Shown in pieces: positions 36,837 through 48,109 of a DNA stretch of 64,000 nt. The number at the start of each line of letters is the position of its first letter. The first letter of the stretch is position 1. The stretch lies in assembly GCA_947683625.1 (NCBI GenBank), contig CANTUR010000043.1, positions 1,860,001-1,924,000 on the forward strand, given 5' to 3'. Under the pieces are notes generated by a model. It saw only the letters and a program-made list of their open reading frames with translations, did not search any database and had not been told where the DNA came from. A program made the position numbers and the translations under genes. Source of the stretch: Mallotus nudiflorus (taxonomy: Eukaryota; Streptophyta; Magnoliopsida; Malpighiales; Euphorbiaceae).

Positions 36837-37931
36837 CCTGCTTCTTAAACCTAAGATATAATTGAAAGATGAATTTGGATGTATATATATATATATATAT
36901 AGATGTCCCAAGATAACTAAATGGTGAAAAGAAGAAAAAGAACACGAGTGATCTAAAGAAAGAAGTGCGTTTTTCAATTGTCAGCAGCTAAATCGGCATG
37001 CTGATATATATATATATGTGTGCAGTGATATTCATAATTTTGTTAAAATTACAGGTATGACCCATGTGCAATCGGCATTCAAATGGAAGGGACGGCTGTA
37101 AAATGAATTTTACTCACCAAGGTTACTACTACCTACGTAAACTATTATCCTTTTATATAAAGGATAATGTTTATTGGGGCGAAAAGTAATGTCAACAATA
37201 CGTCGCTCTTTTTACCTTAAAAAAAAAAAAAGTCTCTCCTCATAATAATTTACCTTAATGCTTTTAATTTTTTTTATAATTACATTATTAAAAAATAAAA
37301 AATTATTTACAAATAACGCACATTTAAATTATTATACGATGAGATCATCTAGTGCATTTTAAATTTTATAATTTCATCAATTTAATTAATTTTTAAAAAA
37401 TAAAAATATTTTTTTATAATTATATTATTAAAATATAAAAAAATTATTTAAAAGGTATAAGTGTTTAAATTATTACATGATGACTTCACTTGATTGTAAA
37501 TTTTAGATTCCATCAATTTATGTCTAAATAATTGAGTCTTTGGGTTTTAACATGAATTCATTTGGAGATTTGTTAGCCTTCATTGACTAGCGGTGTGATA
37601 TTTTGGTTGAAAATGGTTTTATGGACTTTTTGCAAGATTGAGATTAAATATACAAAATCAATACAAACCCTACACCTCATAGAATGCAACTAAAACCGCT
37701 TCTTGGATAAGGTGGGGAAGTGCTGTAGATATGTTGCTTAAACAATTCCATTTCAAGAAGTATATATACTCAATGGTGGTCAATATTGATCATAGCTAAC
37801 AAGAAAGATCAAATTTTTTATTTTTTTTAGAAAAGACCCCGGACATTAAGAGAATCCTCGAAATCTGTTTTCAAAAACATATATATACACTGATCATTAG
37901 CATGAATTACAAAAACAAAAGACGATGTGTT
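36837..37931. other. Intergenic region with a tandem duplication
   Basis: No gene is seen. It has (AT)n tracts at about 36882-36900 and 36996-37016, and a degenerate tandem duplication (37270-37384 and 37411-37519, period about 140). Confidence 0.6.
37270..37519. repeat. Degenerate tandem repeat, about 140 bp period
   Basis: Unit A (37270-37384) and unit B (37411-37519) share TTTTTTATAATTA, ATTATT, an A-T-G-A-[TG]-[AG] block and the end word CATCAATTTA, with many substitutions. Confidence 0.65.
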
Positions 37932-38375
37932 TTAGAAGCTGCATATGGGTAATCGTTGACTTGTAACAGCTTGATAAGGATGTGAAGATGATGAGCATCG
38001 AATGCTAGCCATGGACATAAGCAATGCTTTCTCTACATCTGTACTCATTCGCTTCTGAAGTAGATTTATTACATATTCCATGAAGCTTGCTTGACAAGGC
38101 AGCATTAAAGGTCTATTGCTTAGCAATAACTCTTCTTCTGCAAGCATGAATAGCTCTTTAACAGTGTCATTGTTAAGATACTTCAAAGGAATCACAAAGT
38201 GTCTCTCATCAATTGAATACACAACAAAGTGACCTTTTTCAGCTGTGTTGGATGTGCTGCAACTTTCTGCATCCATTGCTCCAGTGTTTCTTGACATTGC
38301 AATTCTTTTTCTCTTTAAAGCAGCCAGCTTCTGCCATTTCCTTGCCAGTTTGATAAGTTTCTTGGCACTAATCAT
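37932..38375 (-). CDS. SAUR family auxin-responsive protein
   Basis: Intronless, 147 codons, with the N-terminal MISAKKLIKLARKWQKLA motif typical of the SAUR61-68 type subgroup. The SAUR core runs from about residues 48 to 112 (G-H-F-V-V-Y-S, F-V-I-P-L-K-Y-L-N, L-P-C near the end of the core), and the tail ends P-I-C-S-F. SAUR proteins of this kind inhibit PP2C-D phosphatases and so activate plasma-membrane H+-ATPases during cell expansion. ATG at 38375 is the only start that keeps the conserved N-terminus. It is the only intact member of a four-copy minus-strand array in this window. A TATA box and a TGTCTC element lie upstream. Confidence 0.9.
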   Translation of the reverse strand: MISAKKLIKLARKWQKLAALKRKRIAMSRNTGAMDAESCSTSNTAEKGHFVVYSIDERHFVIPLKYLNNDTVKELFMLAEEELLLSNRPLMLPCQASFMEYVINLLQKRMSTDVEKALLMSMASIRCSSSSHPYQAVTSQRLPICSF

Positions 38376-38488
38376 CTTAGTACACAGTAGAAGGCAAAGC
38401 TTTAATGATGGTATAAAAAAGGAGGGCTTAAAGTCTTAGAACACTAAGGTCTTGTTTTACTCTCTGTCGGAAGAAATGAATTGGGTAG

Positions 38489-38496
38489 ATTATATA
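38489..38496 (-). promoter_or_regulatory. TATA box of the intact SAUR gene
   Basis: TATATAAT on the minus strand, about 115 bases upstream of the ATG. The same word in the same relative place is present upstream of the dead copy at 54164-54610. Confidence 0.55.
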
Positions 38497-38508
38497 TTGA
38501 CTTAGCAA

Positions 38509-38514
38509 GAGACA
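38509..38514 (-). promoter_or_regulatory. Auxin response element TGTCTC
   Basis: The minus strand reads TGTCTC just upstream of the TATA box. This is the classical ARF-binding AuxRE and fits a SAUR promoter. The duplicated block has GGGACA instead of GAGACA on the plus strand, so the site is lost there. Confidence 0.5.
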
Positions 38515-39138
38515 GCCCTTTAAGTGAATCCTTTTGAAGCAGGCTAACATGGCAAGCAAATTCATGCGATATATGCATGTACAAGGACCTGTTTCAAGAG
38601 AAATCACATATGATATGTATCTATCTATCTATCTTTCTGTAGAGCAAGTTAGGGACAAAATGGTTCCAAGATAAACTGATATCTCATGATCATAACTCGT
38701 AATACACTTGGTGAATAGCAACTTACACTAAATTATCTGGTGCAAGTTGGCAGAGTCTTGCTTGAAGCTTATAATACACGTATACCTGACATGTCAAAGA
38801 ACTACCTGACATGAGTTAATGAAATGGAAATATAAAAGATTTTCATTAGGTTAATCATAGATTTTTAAGGAGTGGGTAAAGTAGCCTACAGTAACTAATG
38901 GTGGACTATGAGCAATATTGGACAACATTACATTCTTGAAATCAGTGATGTTCATCAAAGGACCTAAAAAAAAAAGCTGTTGAATTGATAAAACTGGAAG
39001 AGCTAAACAGAAAAAAAAAAAAAGGTGATCTTTCGCTGGAACTATATATATAGATTCTTAGACAAAAAGAATTCCATTTCTCAGCAAAAAAAGATATTGA
39101 ATCATATCTGTACATGTATGTCTCTGTATATTACAGTA

Positions 39139-39586
39139 TCAAAACAGAATCGAAGTGTTCCAGAAGCTGCAGACAAGTATTTGTTGACTTGTATCTGCTT
39201 GATGGGAATAGAAAGGTGCCAAACAGGGGCCGCTGGGCATGGACATAAGCAATGCTTTCTCTACTTCTTGAGTTACATGTCTCTGAATAATATCAATGAC
39301 ATATCGCATAAATGTTGCATCACAAGGCAATGTAAGAGATGCATTGCTTGCCAATCCAAACTCTTCTTCAGCTAATTTTAATAGTTCTCTGACTACCTCG
39401 TTGTTAAGATATTCTAAAGGAAGCACAAAGCGTTTCTGATCATTACTGTACACAACAAAGTGCGCCTTTTCAACTGTGTTTAACGTGCTACAACTCTGTG
39501 CATCCAGATTTTGAGTACTTCTTGGCGTTGAGATTCTTTTTTGCTTATGCGCAGCCACTTTAGATGAGCTTCTTAGCGCTCATCAT
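39139..39586 (-). pseudogene. SAUR gene with a frameshifting N-terminal deletion
   Basis: The core and tail (E-K-A-H-F-V-V-Y-S, F-V-L-P-L-E-Y-L-N, L-P-C-D-A) are intact in a 139-codon frame. The start region at 39586 reads M-M-S-A-K-K-L-I then TAA (39560-39562). By comparison with the neighbour, about 20 bases encoding the K-x-A-R-K-W-Q part are missing, which shifts the frame. The core frame has no ATG before the last third of the protein; only a GTG lies at 39558. It is therefore probably not translated into a full SAUR. Confidence 0.78.
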
Positions 39587-42419
39587 CTTGTTATAATCTC
39601 TAAAAAATGAAGGTAGGTTAAAGATCTTGAGATCAAAAACAAAATTTGAGTGATTCTTTGTTATGTAGAGGCACTAGATGTGAATTGCTTAAATATTTAA
39701 AAGGGCAGGAACAGGAACATTAAATGTGGCACTCACCATACAGTGACTAATCAGAACCAAAACCACGTGATAGAAGATAGGATATGAAATTGTGTCTAGA
39801 ATGTCATGACCCAAAACAAAGTTCATGATTAGCGCAAGAGAATGAAAATTCTTTCGAATCCGGAATCCGTAGTAAGTCTAAAAAATAAAATAAACATGCG
39901 ATAATAATAACATAAATAAAATATTTTACAGCGGAAATAGAATTATAAATAAAAATAAAATAATAATCCGCCAATAAAATTAAATGAACATCCTCATTTC
40001 ATATATAAATAATCATTTAATACAAAATCCAGTTCAAATCTTTAAAATACATATTTCTTACAACATAATGTAATACATAAGTCTCACAACTGTCCACAAC
40101 TATTGCATTGTCTAGATTATAAAATAAAACTCAGGTAAGCAGTTTACATAGTGAAGCCGGGGCGGAAGAAATCCGGCGTATGGGTTTGCTACTAAGGTCT
40201 GAAGACGATGACTCTCATGAAAAATAATCAACGAAGGGGAGTCAGACCTCACTGAGTGAATTGTTATAATATATATACATGTATAACTAAATGACAATGC
40301 ACACCGTCAATAATATATATAATAAATATATATACAAGCAAATACATACAGATGCAACAAAATCATTTTATATATATACTGAAATTCACTATTTATGAAG
40401 GATCAAATAGAACCTTAGAAAATCTCAACCTCAAACAGTGTTAGATAACACTCTAGCCATGCAGGCTCACTTGTTCCAAATAATTCCACTTGTTCCATTT
40501 GGATAGTAGACTAGCCCTAAGACACTAAGTCAATCGAGCTCCAGCAGTCTGACTGTCAGTGTGATTGGCCCCGAGACACTTGGTCAACTGAGCTCCAGCA
40601 ATCACACTCAAATCATATCACACATCAAATCAATCAATCCGATCATAATCCACAAATAGGTTAGTAATTTAACTTAAATTCTATCATCGTACCGGTACGT
40701 ACTCGGTTCTAGTGCTGCCCACTAGATAACACGTTCTATTGATATCCTTCATTTATAATATAAAACAAACATTCATAAAATCAATGATGCATGATATTAA
40801 ATAAAATAGCAACATAAACCATATATATACTAGAAATATATAAAAAATAAACCAGGTATATTCTGAGTATATATATGTCAAATAAATTCATTTAAATTAC
40901 AAAATAAACTAGAAATAAACCATGAATATACCTAAAAATATTTTAAGAATAATTTATTAATAAAACATGCATATAGTTTAACATATACCAACAATATACC
41001 GAAAATATAACAAAATAAACCTAAATAATTATTAACCATATATGCATATTTTATACAAATAAAACATACATTTCTAAAAACATGCATCATAGAACACGTA
41101 TATATAAAATAACAACTCATAGTTATTGCGCTCCTTGATACGGGTTTGATGGGCTTGGTCTACTAGGCCTCGGTTTCGGCGCAATTAAACAAACAAATGA
41201 CAACAGAAAATCAGAATAATTCTAACGAAAATTCTAAGGACTCGATTTAGAATCTTAGACACAGAATTAGAATTAGAATTTGACCGGACATTACGTTTTA
41301 CGAGAATTCTACCAAAAATCCGACAGAACCTCCACTATAAAACGGACATCTCTTTACTCAAAGAGTAGAGCCGGTCCTACAAAGAAATACACTTAAAGAA
41401 TAAAAAAAATTCACAACCTCTCGGTCGGACTCCAAACTACAATTTACCGACCGAGATTCACAATTCACAGAATAATACAGAACACATGAAAAATTCCAAA
41501 AATGCCCTTCAATACTCAAAATATAGCAAATTTAAATATTCAAACGCCAAAAATATTTATTTAACCGATAAATACACAAAAACCCTAATTTTAATAAAAT
41601 ATTATTTAAAATCGGTAAATCTCAATAAATTCATAAATATTGACCAAAATACATTTTATAAATCCAAATTACATAATTAACCCTAAAACTTACAAAAAAT
41701 TGATAAAAACTCATTTATTTAGAAAAATCGTATATTATATATAATTTGAAAATAATTTACGAAAAATAGTTTTAATTAGTTAAAAATACTAAAAAATTTG
41801 TAGAAATCATTTTTGTACCTTAAATAACTAGTAAAACCAATTTAATTACATTTTTAGCCAATTTAGTGTCAAATTACCAAAATACCCCTAGTTTCGTAAA
41901 TTCCCTAAAATTAATCAAAAATTCACCAAAAATAGTATAATTACTCAAAATTAAATTTCTCAACATATCATTCAAAAATATCAATAAATATACTCAATTA
42001 ACCAATTAATTTCAAATAAACATATAATTAACCTAATTTTCCCAAAATTACATAAACTAAATAAATTCAAAATAAATATATAAAATTCACAAAAATTACA
42101 AAAAAATTTCTAAAATTCATTTTAACACCTATAATCACCATAAAACACAATTTCATAATTTAATTAATTAAATTTCGAAAATTAGAAAATATTAATAAAA
42201 TAATCAAAAATTCACAAAAATCAAAATAATTCCCAAAAATTCCACAAAAATTCACAGAGCTAGATTAAGCTTCAAGGAACAATGTTTGTGAAGGGAGTTT
42301 GCATGAATCATTCAAATAAAAGCTCAAAAAAATTGAAAACCCTAAATGGCTGAAATGAAGATCAAGCTCAAACCTTAACAACCACTCGTTTTCCCTCCAA
42401 AAGAAGTTTAGAATAGGAA

Positions 42420-42680
42420 CCATCGGAGCTCAGGGAGTCGATGGAGACCGGCGGTGAGAAAAATGGTGGTCGAAATTGTGAGAAACGGAGATGGCGCAAA
42501 CCTTCAATTATCCGGCTTCCCGAGCTTCAAACGGTGTTGGAGAAGGAAGGGAAGGCGGCGGAGCTGGCTGGTGAAGAGGTGGTCGATGGTGGAAGGACTA
42601 GAGGCGCTCTGAACGGAGAAGAAATAGACGGTGAGGGTGAGGGGAGGGGTAGAATCGGGGAAGATAGGAAAATAGGGAAG
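42420..42680 (-). promoter_or_regulatory. GC-rich island inside solo LTR 2
   Basis: The counterpart of the GC-rich block in copy 1. It shares ACCGCCGGTCTC and GAGCTCCG words but is otherwise very different. The long open frame on the plus strand (42441-42908) is carried by this island plus the (TAA)n repeat and is not a gene. Confidence 0.4.
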
Positions 42681-42696
42681 GTTTTTTGTGTTTTTG

Positions 42697-42698
<2 letters not shown>

Positions 42699-42790
<92 letters not shown>
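42699..42790. repeat. (TAA)n microsatellite, about 30 units
   Basis: A 92 bp uninterrupted trinucleotide run. It encodes poly-Asn or poly-Leu only as an artefact of translation. Confidence 0.95.
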
Positions 42791-42791
<1 letters not shown>

Positions 42792-42854
42792 TTTAATATT
42801 TTATTATTAAAATGCATTAATATTATATTTAGGAAAATCCCACACCACAATTTA

Positions 42855-42858
<4 letters not shown>

Positions 42859-42885
<27 letters not shown>

Positions 42886-42982
42886 TTATTATTATTATTA
42901 TTATTTAATTATGTATATACATAATTAACATTTTAGGGTTTATATATATATACATAATTAAATAATAATAATAAACCCTAAA

Positions 42983-43014
<32 letters not shown>

Positions 43015-43016
43015 GT
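42859..43016. repeat. (AT)n/(TTA)n cluster with a 15 bp perfect inverted repeat
   Basis: (AT)n, (TTA)n and (AT)n runs surround arms ACATTTTAGGGTTTA (42928-42942) and TAAACCCTAAAATGT (42972-42986). Confidence 0.85.
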
Positions 43017-43348
43017 TAATATGAAAAATATAATCATGCATGAACTCATAGAAATTCACAAAACTATTTAGAATAATTAATATTAAATTATTTATGTTTT
43101 AATTTCTCTGAAAATACAATTCTCGGGAAAATTTTACGTAAATCTCTTAAAATAATATAAAATAATTAAAAATGACTTAATAAATAACAAGCTAATTAAA
43201 TAACCAAATATATATAAACTATTAACACTGCATATTACGATGCAGTTTAAAATTATTTAAAAACTCGGGATATTACATAGAAGTTGGCATATTAAGTTTA
43301 GGACTGGTTTTCACAAACTTAGAGTACTATGAAAGGGTAACTTTTTGA

Positions 43349-43805
43349 TGTAGCGAAAGTTTAAAAAAAAAAATTAAAATCGTTGATTCTAAGAATATCT
43401 GAAATCAATAATTCAAAACTCTGTTGATTCAAAGAATTTCAGAGAAATTGGAGAATTACATCTGTAATTTTATTTTAATTCATAAAAAACTGTTCCAAAA
43501 CAATCAAAAGAGGCAAATAAATAGTGCCTAGGAAAAAACCTTAAATCCTAAAAAAGGAAAAGACAAAAAACTCCAAAAAAGAAACATAAACTTTAAAGTA
43601 AAATTTGAAGGCCTAAACAAAGGAATTTGGGCTCGAAGATGGACTACTACAGATAAAGTATGTAGTACCCATTATAGCTTTCTGAGTCAGCTTCGATTTG
43701 ATATATTATGGGCCTCATGGGTCAACTGATGTCGCCACGAATGTCCATTTGAAGCCCAAGTACGCAAGCCCATTCTATTAAAGCCATCCATAAACTTCAA
43801 TGACA
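43349..43805 (-). repeat. 3' LTR of the gypsy element
   Basis: Homologous to 48110-48566. Compared with that copy it lacks about 11 bases at its right end, next to the polypurine tract. Confidence 0.87.
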
Positions 43806-45070
43806 TTATTCCCCCTAGGTGACAGAAAATTCGCTCTTAAATTGATCACAATATTATCATCAGAAGAATCACCAGAGAAGGGAATTAAATGCTTAACATT
43901 AAACACATATGCTGTGCGGACATGGCTAGGCAGCTTCAGACGATAAGCATTGGAATTGATCTTCTGTATTACCTCTACTGGACCAATCTTCATGGCGGAA
44001 AACTTATTGTATTCCCCTACTGGAAAGTGATCTTTTGTCAAGACTACCTATACAAAGTCTACTACCTTGAACTCCAAAGGTCGACGTTTCTTGTCGGTAA
44101 GCTGCTTGTACTGAGAATTAGCAGTAGACAGATTGTCAAAAACTGTATTGTGTATATCTTGCAAACCTGAAACAAAATCTGCTGCTTTTTTATGGATCCA
44201 TGTCTTGCTAGGCAGGGGTAGTAAGTCAAGAGGACCCCTTGGCTGAGTGGAGTAAACAACTTGGAAAGGGTTGAATCCTGTGCTACGATTAACAGTGTGG
44301 TTGTGGGTGAATTCTGCTTGACATAGTTTTTGATCCTAACCCTTCACATGATCCCCTACTAGACAACGCAGTAAGTTGCCCAAAGACCTGTTCACCACTT
44401 CAGTTTGCCCATTTGTCTGAGGGTGATAGGAATTGCTGAAGTTCAGTTGAGTATTGATTATCTTCCACAGGCTATGCCAAAAATGACTGAGGAAACAGGT
44501 GTCTTTGTCAGAGATAATGGACATAGGCACCCTATGCAATCGATACACATCTCGAAAGAATAGTTGTGCCACAGTAACGACATCTGTAGTTTTCTTGCAA
44601 GGAATAAAATGAACCATCTTAGAAAATCTATCAACAAAAACAAAGATGGAATCATTACCTCGATGTGTACGTGGCAATCCCAACACAAAGTCCATACTAA
44701 TATCAGTTTAGGGTTGAGAAGGAACTATAAGGGGCATGTACAGTCCTGCATTTGTTGTTGTTCCTTTCGAAACCTGGCAAATTCTGCATCTCTGAATGTA
44801 CTTGTCAACCTCCTTGCGAACTGTAGGCCAGAAATATGAAACCTGAATTAGTTGTAATGTTCTGTCTTTACCCATATGTCCTTCAACATGTAATTCTTTA
44901 ATGATATATAGGCGCATGCTGCAATTTGGAATGCACAATTGAGTGCCTCGAAATAAGAACCCATCTTGCAATATAAATTTTTTCCTCTTCCTAGCATGTA
45001 CATCTTGTAACACCACATAAAAGTAAGGATTAATAGTAATTAAATCTTGAAAAGAATAAAAGCCAGGCAC
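43778..45070 (-). pseudogene. gypsy integrase fragments
   Basis: The frame at 44708-45070 has the HHCC zinc domain (H-V-E-G-H and C-R-I-C). The frame at 44336-44695 has the catalytic core with M-D-F-V-L-G-L-P, the S-D-K-D block, and H-P-Q-T-N-G-Q-T-E-V, which together give the D-D-E triad. The frame at 43778-44041 is the C-terminal part with K-I-G-P-V-E-V and Y-R-L-K-L-P. Frames are broken between these parts. Confidence 0.87.
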
Positions 45071-45184
45071 CTCAACTCACATGGTCACCAACAAACTATT
45101 TCGTCAACTTAAAGCATTAGCTACTCTATTTTTAATGCCAAATTTATGCTTCATAATGAAAGTGAAGCACTCAAGATAGGCGAC

Positions 45185-45967
45185 CTACCTAGCATGGCGG
45201 GTTAAAACTTTATCCTGCTGGTGCAAATGTTTCAAAGAATCATGGTCAGTGTACAAGATGAATTCTTTATGAAACAGGTAATGTCTCCAATGTCGTATTG
45301 CTTGCACTATTGCATAAAACTTAATGTCATACGTACTATAATTGAGTTGGGAACTAGATAGCTTCTGGCTATAAAATGCCACAGGGCAGTTATTTTGACT
45401 CAGGAAAACACCAATTCCAACTTTAGAGGCATCGGTATGGAGTTCAAAAGCTTATGAGAAATCTGGCAACACTAAGATTAGGGCTATTGTAAGGCGTTCC
45501 TTGATATCATTGAAGGCTACCTCTGCTGCCTCTATCCATTAAAACTGATTGCCTTTCATGCAATCTGTAATAGGAGCCATTATGGTGCTAAAATTTACAA
45601 TGAAATGCAAATAAAATGAGGCCAACCCATGAAAACTCCTCACTTTTATTAATGTAGTTAGTCTGGGCCATTCTCTTACCGTTGCCACCTTAGCTTCATC
45701 CACTTCTAAACTTGTTGCAGAAATCACATACCCTAAAAATAGTACTTTAGGAGACATAAAGACACATTTCTTTAAAGCAATATAGAACTGTTCCCTACGT
45801 AACACACTGAAAACCTCCCTAACATGTTGTAAATGCTCATCATGATTAGTACTATAAATTAGGATCTCATCAAAGTAGACCACAATAAACCTGCCAATAA
45901 TAGGCCTCAATAATTGGTTTATAACACGTATAAAGGTACTAGGGGCATTTAATAATCTGAAGGGCAT
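45185..45967 (-). pseudogene. gypsy reverse transcriptase end and RNase H
   Basis: 45539-45967 carries the RT catalytic box, changed to Y-F-D-E from the usual Y-x-D-D, followed by F-L-G-Y-V-I. 45185-45382 is RNase H (Y-S-Q-K-L, N-Y-S-T-Y-D, W-R-H-Y-L). The altered second Asp would itself abolish catalysis. Confidence 0.85.
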
Positions 45968-46012
45968 TAAAAGCCACTCATATAATCCTTCCCTAGTCTT
46001 AAATGCTGCTTT

Positions 46013-46582
46013 TCACTCGTCCCTAGGCCGAACATGTATTTGATAATATCCACTCTTTAAATCAAGTTTAGTAAAAATAGTAGCATCACTAATTTGATCA
46101 AGCAAATCATCCAAGCATGGGATAGGAAATCTATACCTTACGATGATCTTGTTGATGGCTCGACTATCTACACACATATGCCAAGACCTATCTTTCTTAG
46201 GCGTCAAAAGGGTAGGAACAATATAAGGGCTCATGCTCTTCCTACTGTGACCTTTAACAAGTAGCTCCTCCACTTGTCGATATAACTCCTCATGTTCACT
46301 GGGACTCATCCTGTAATATGGTATGTTTAGCAATGTTGCTCTGGGTACTAAGTCAATATGGTGTTGAATGTCGCGGAGCGGGGGCAAACTGTTAGGAAGT
46401 TCATCAGGGAATGAGTCAATGAATTCTGTAACCAAGGGGGCCATAACTTCAAGGACTGTAATAGGATCTACCACCTCTTTTCCTAGCAGCATGTACCCTA
46501 TGTTTAACTTTTGCAGCTCCACATCGAATTGAGCCAAAGACAATATAGTACTAGTTCCATTGGCTAGTCTTGGTATATCCAC
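46013..46582 (-). pseudogene. gypsy reverse transcriptase N-terminal half
   Basis: It contains H-x-I-D-L-V-P, the Y-R-M-S-P-x-E block, K-K-D-x-S-W-H-M-C-V-D-S-R-A-I-N and F-T-K-L-D-L-K-S-G-Y-Y-Q-I. It ends at a TGA where the family usually has Trp; in-frame coding continues past the stop toward 45967. Confidence 0.87.
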
Positions 46583-46786
46583 TTATTGCTTAGGCAGCAA
46601 CATAATTTTAACCCCATCGAAGATGAAGTTATAAGTTTTGGTTCTTCCATTATGTGTCACGTCCCTATCATACTGCCATGGCCTTCCCAATAACAAATGA
46701 AAGGCATCCATAGCCACCATATTACACCACACAACATTTTTATATTTCTTACTGATGGAGAACGACACTAAAGCTCTTTTAGACAC
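46583..46786 (-). pseudogene. gypsy protease C-terminal fragment
   Basis: It has the L-L-L-G-R-P-W-Q-Y-D-R-D motif and a following H-N-G-R-T-N-type segment (here with T-K), typical of gypsy aspartic proteases just before RT. Confidence 0.8.
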
Positions 46787-46969
46787 TACAACTTCCCCAT
46801 CCTTCTTTAGCTAGGCCAGTTTATATGGTTTAGGATGGCTCTCAGTTTGTATGTCTAGTTTTTGGACAGCCTCTACGGACACTATATTCTCACAACTCCT
46901 TCCATCTATGGCAAAGCGGCATACTTTCTCTTTAATAGTGCAAGCGGACTGAAAGATATTACTCCTTAG

Positions 46970-47407
46970 TCAATCCTCCTTTGCACTTGCCTTAGGGGTC
47001 AAACAAGAATGCCTAACGACAAGGGTAGTACCCACATCTCCATCCAAAAATAATTCCTCAACTATTTTATCTTCATCATACATAGGATTACCCTCAATTT
47101 CCCGGTCCTCCTCAATATAATTATCTACCTCAATGAAGAGAGCTTTTTTTCCCACTGTCTTCTTACATTCAGATAGGCTATGGCCAACCTCTCCATAGCC
47201 AAAACATTTTAAGCCACCACTACCACTTGCTGTCTTATTGACACTATTATTATTAACAACAACATTGTTGTTACCAGCTCCACTGCTCCAAATGTTCAAA
47301 TTGGCAGTCCTTTGTGACTGTCTCTCGACCACTAAAGCCCTCTGATGAGCTACAGACATAGAAACAGGATCAAACAGATTCACTGTGTCCTGCAATTGTG
47401 GCCTCAA
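46970..47407 (-). pseudogene. gypsy gag zinc-knuckle region
   Basis: A zinc knuckle reads C-F-G-Y-G-E-V-G-H-S-L-S-E-C, so its second Cys is replaced by Tyr. It is flanked by an Asn-rich linker and an acidic region leading to protease. Upstream gag to about 48090 is in broken frames. Confidence 0.8.
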
Positions 47408-48109
47408 ACCACCAATATACTAACTGGTCCTCCGTCCCCTAGATTTTGTTCCTTGCAATTAATTGATAAAATTTAGTTATGTAATCATCCACCGACTTCA
47501 TACCTTGTCTCAAATTTTACAGACGTTGGTACATCAACTATTGAAAATTATATAGCAGAAAGGCAGATCACATAGGCTTGTTCATCTTCTCCCAAGTAGT
47601 TATTTAACTATTTCCCAATCTAGTGTGAGTCAGCTTTGATTGTTGCCACCATGCAGTAGCCTTACCCCTTAGTCTCGTGACAACCAGAGGTACAAGCTTT
47701 TATTTCGGCACCCCTTTAAATTCTAGGATCTCCTCGATCGTAGATAACCAATCCAAAAATTCTTCAGCTTGAAGGCTACCATGGAATTCTGGAATCTTAG
47801 TCCGCATCCCTATTTCCTAGCTCATATTATTATCATCTGCGATGGGCTTATTTTGCTTGGGAGGAGCCTTTTCTTCATATTCATCCCCCACCTCCTCATC
47901 TTCACCAAATTATTGTAGACGATTATTTCCTAGGGCTCTATTATGATTGCCCAACATTATGGCTAGTCTGTTTGTCAGCTGATTTACCATTTGATTCATT
48001 CACTCGTCAATCATCTCCTGGACCCTCTGCTCCATATTTTGTTCATACACCTCCTGCACTTATCTTCTTAGCGGCATATTATTAGGATCGATGCTTTGAT
48101 ACCACCTGA

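Larger units (their letters stand above)
39802..43278 (-). mobile_element. Second solo LTR of the large-LTR gypsy-type family
   Basis: On the minus strand it begins TGTAATATCCCGAG and ends GGGTCATGACA, matching the ends of the copy at 4679-7924. It is 3477 bp with a perfect 5 bp duplication, TAGAA (39797-39801 and 43279-43283). It keeps the pair of 39 bp repeats (about 40508-40600) and the GTACCGGTAC palindrome (near 40690). It has a large (TAA)n expansion not seen in copy 1. No retroviral coding is inside. It inserted upstream of the frameshifted SAUR gene. Confidence 0.87.

Noticed and set aside
42441..42908. 155-codon frame with poly-Asn (and 111-codon poly-Leu frame on the other strand)
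   Set aside because: Produced by translating the (TAA)n microsatellite within a solo LTR.
42928..42986. TTTAGGG/CCCTAAA words suggesting an interstitial telomere
   Set aside because: Only one copy of each word, as arms of a palindrome; there is no tandem telomeric array.
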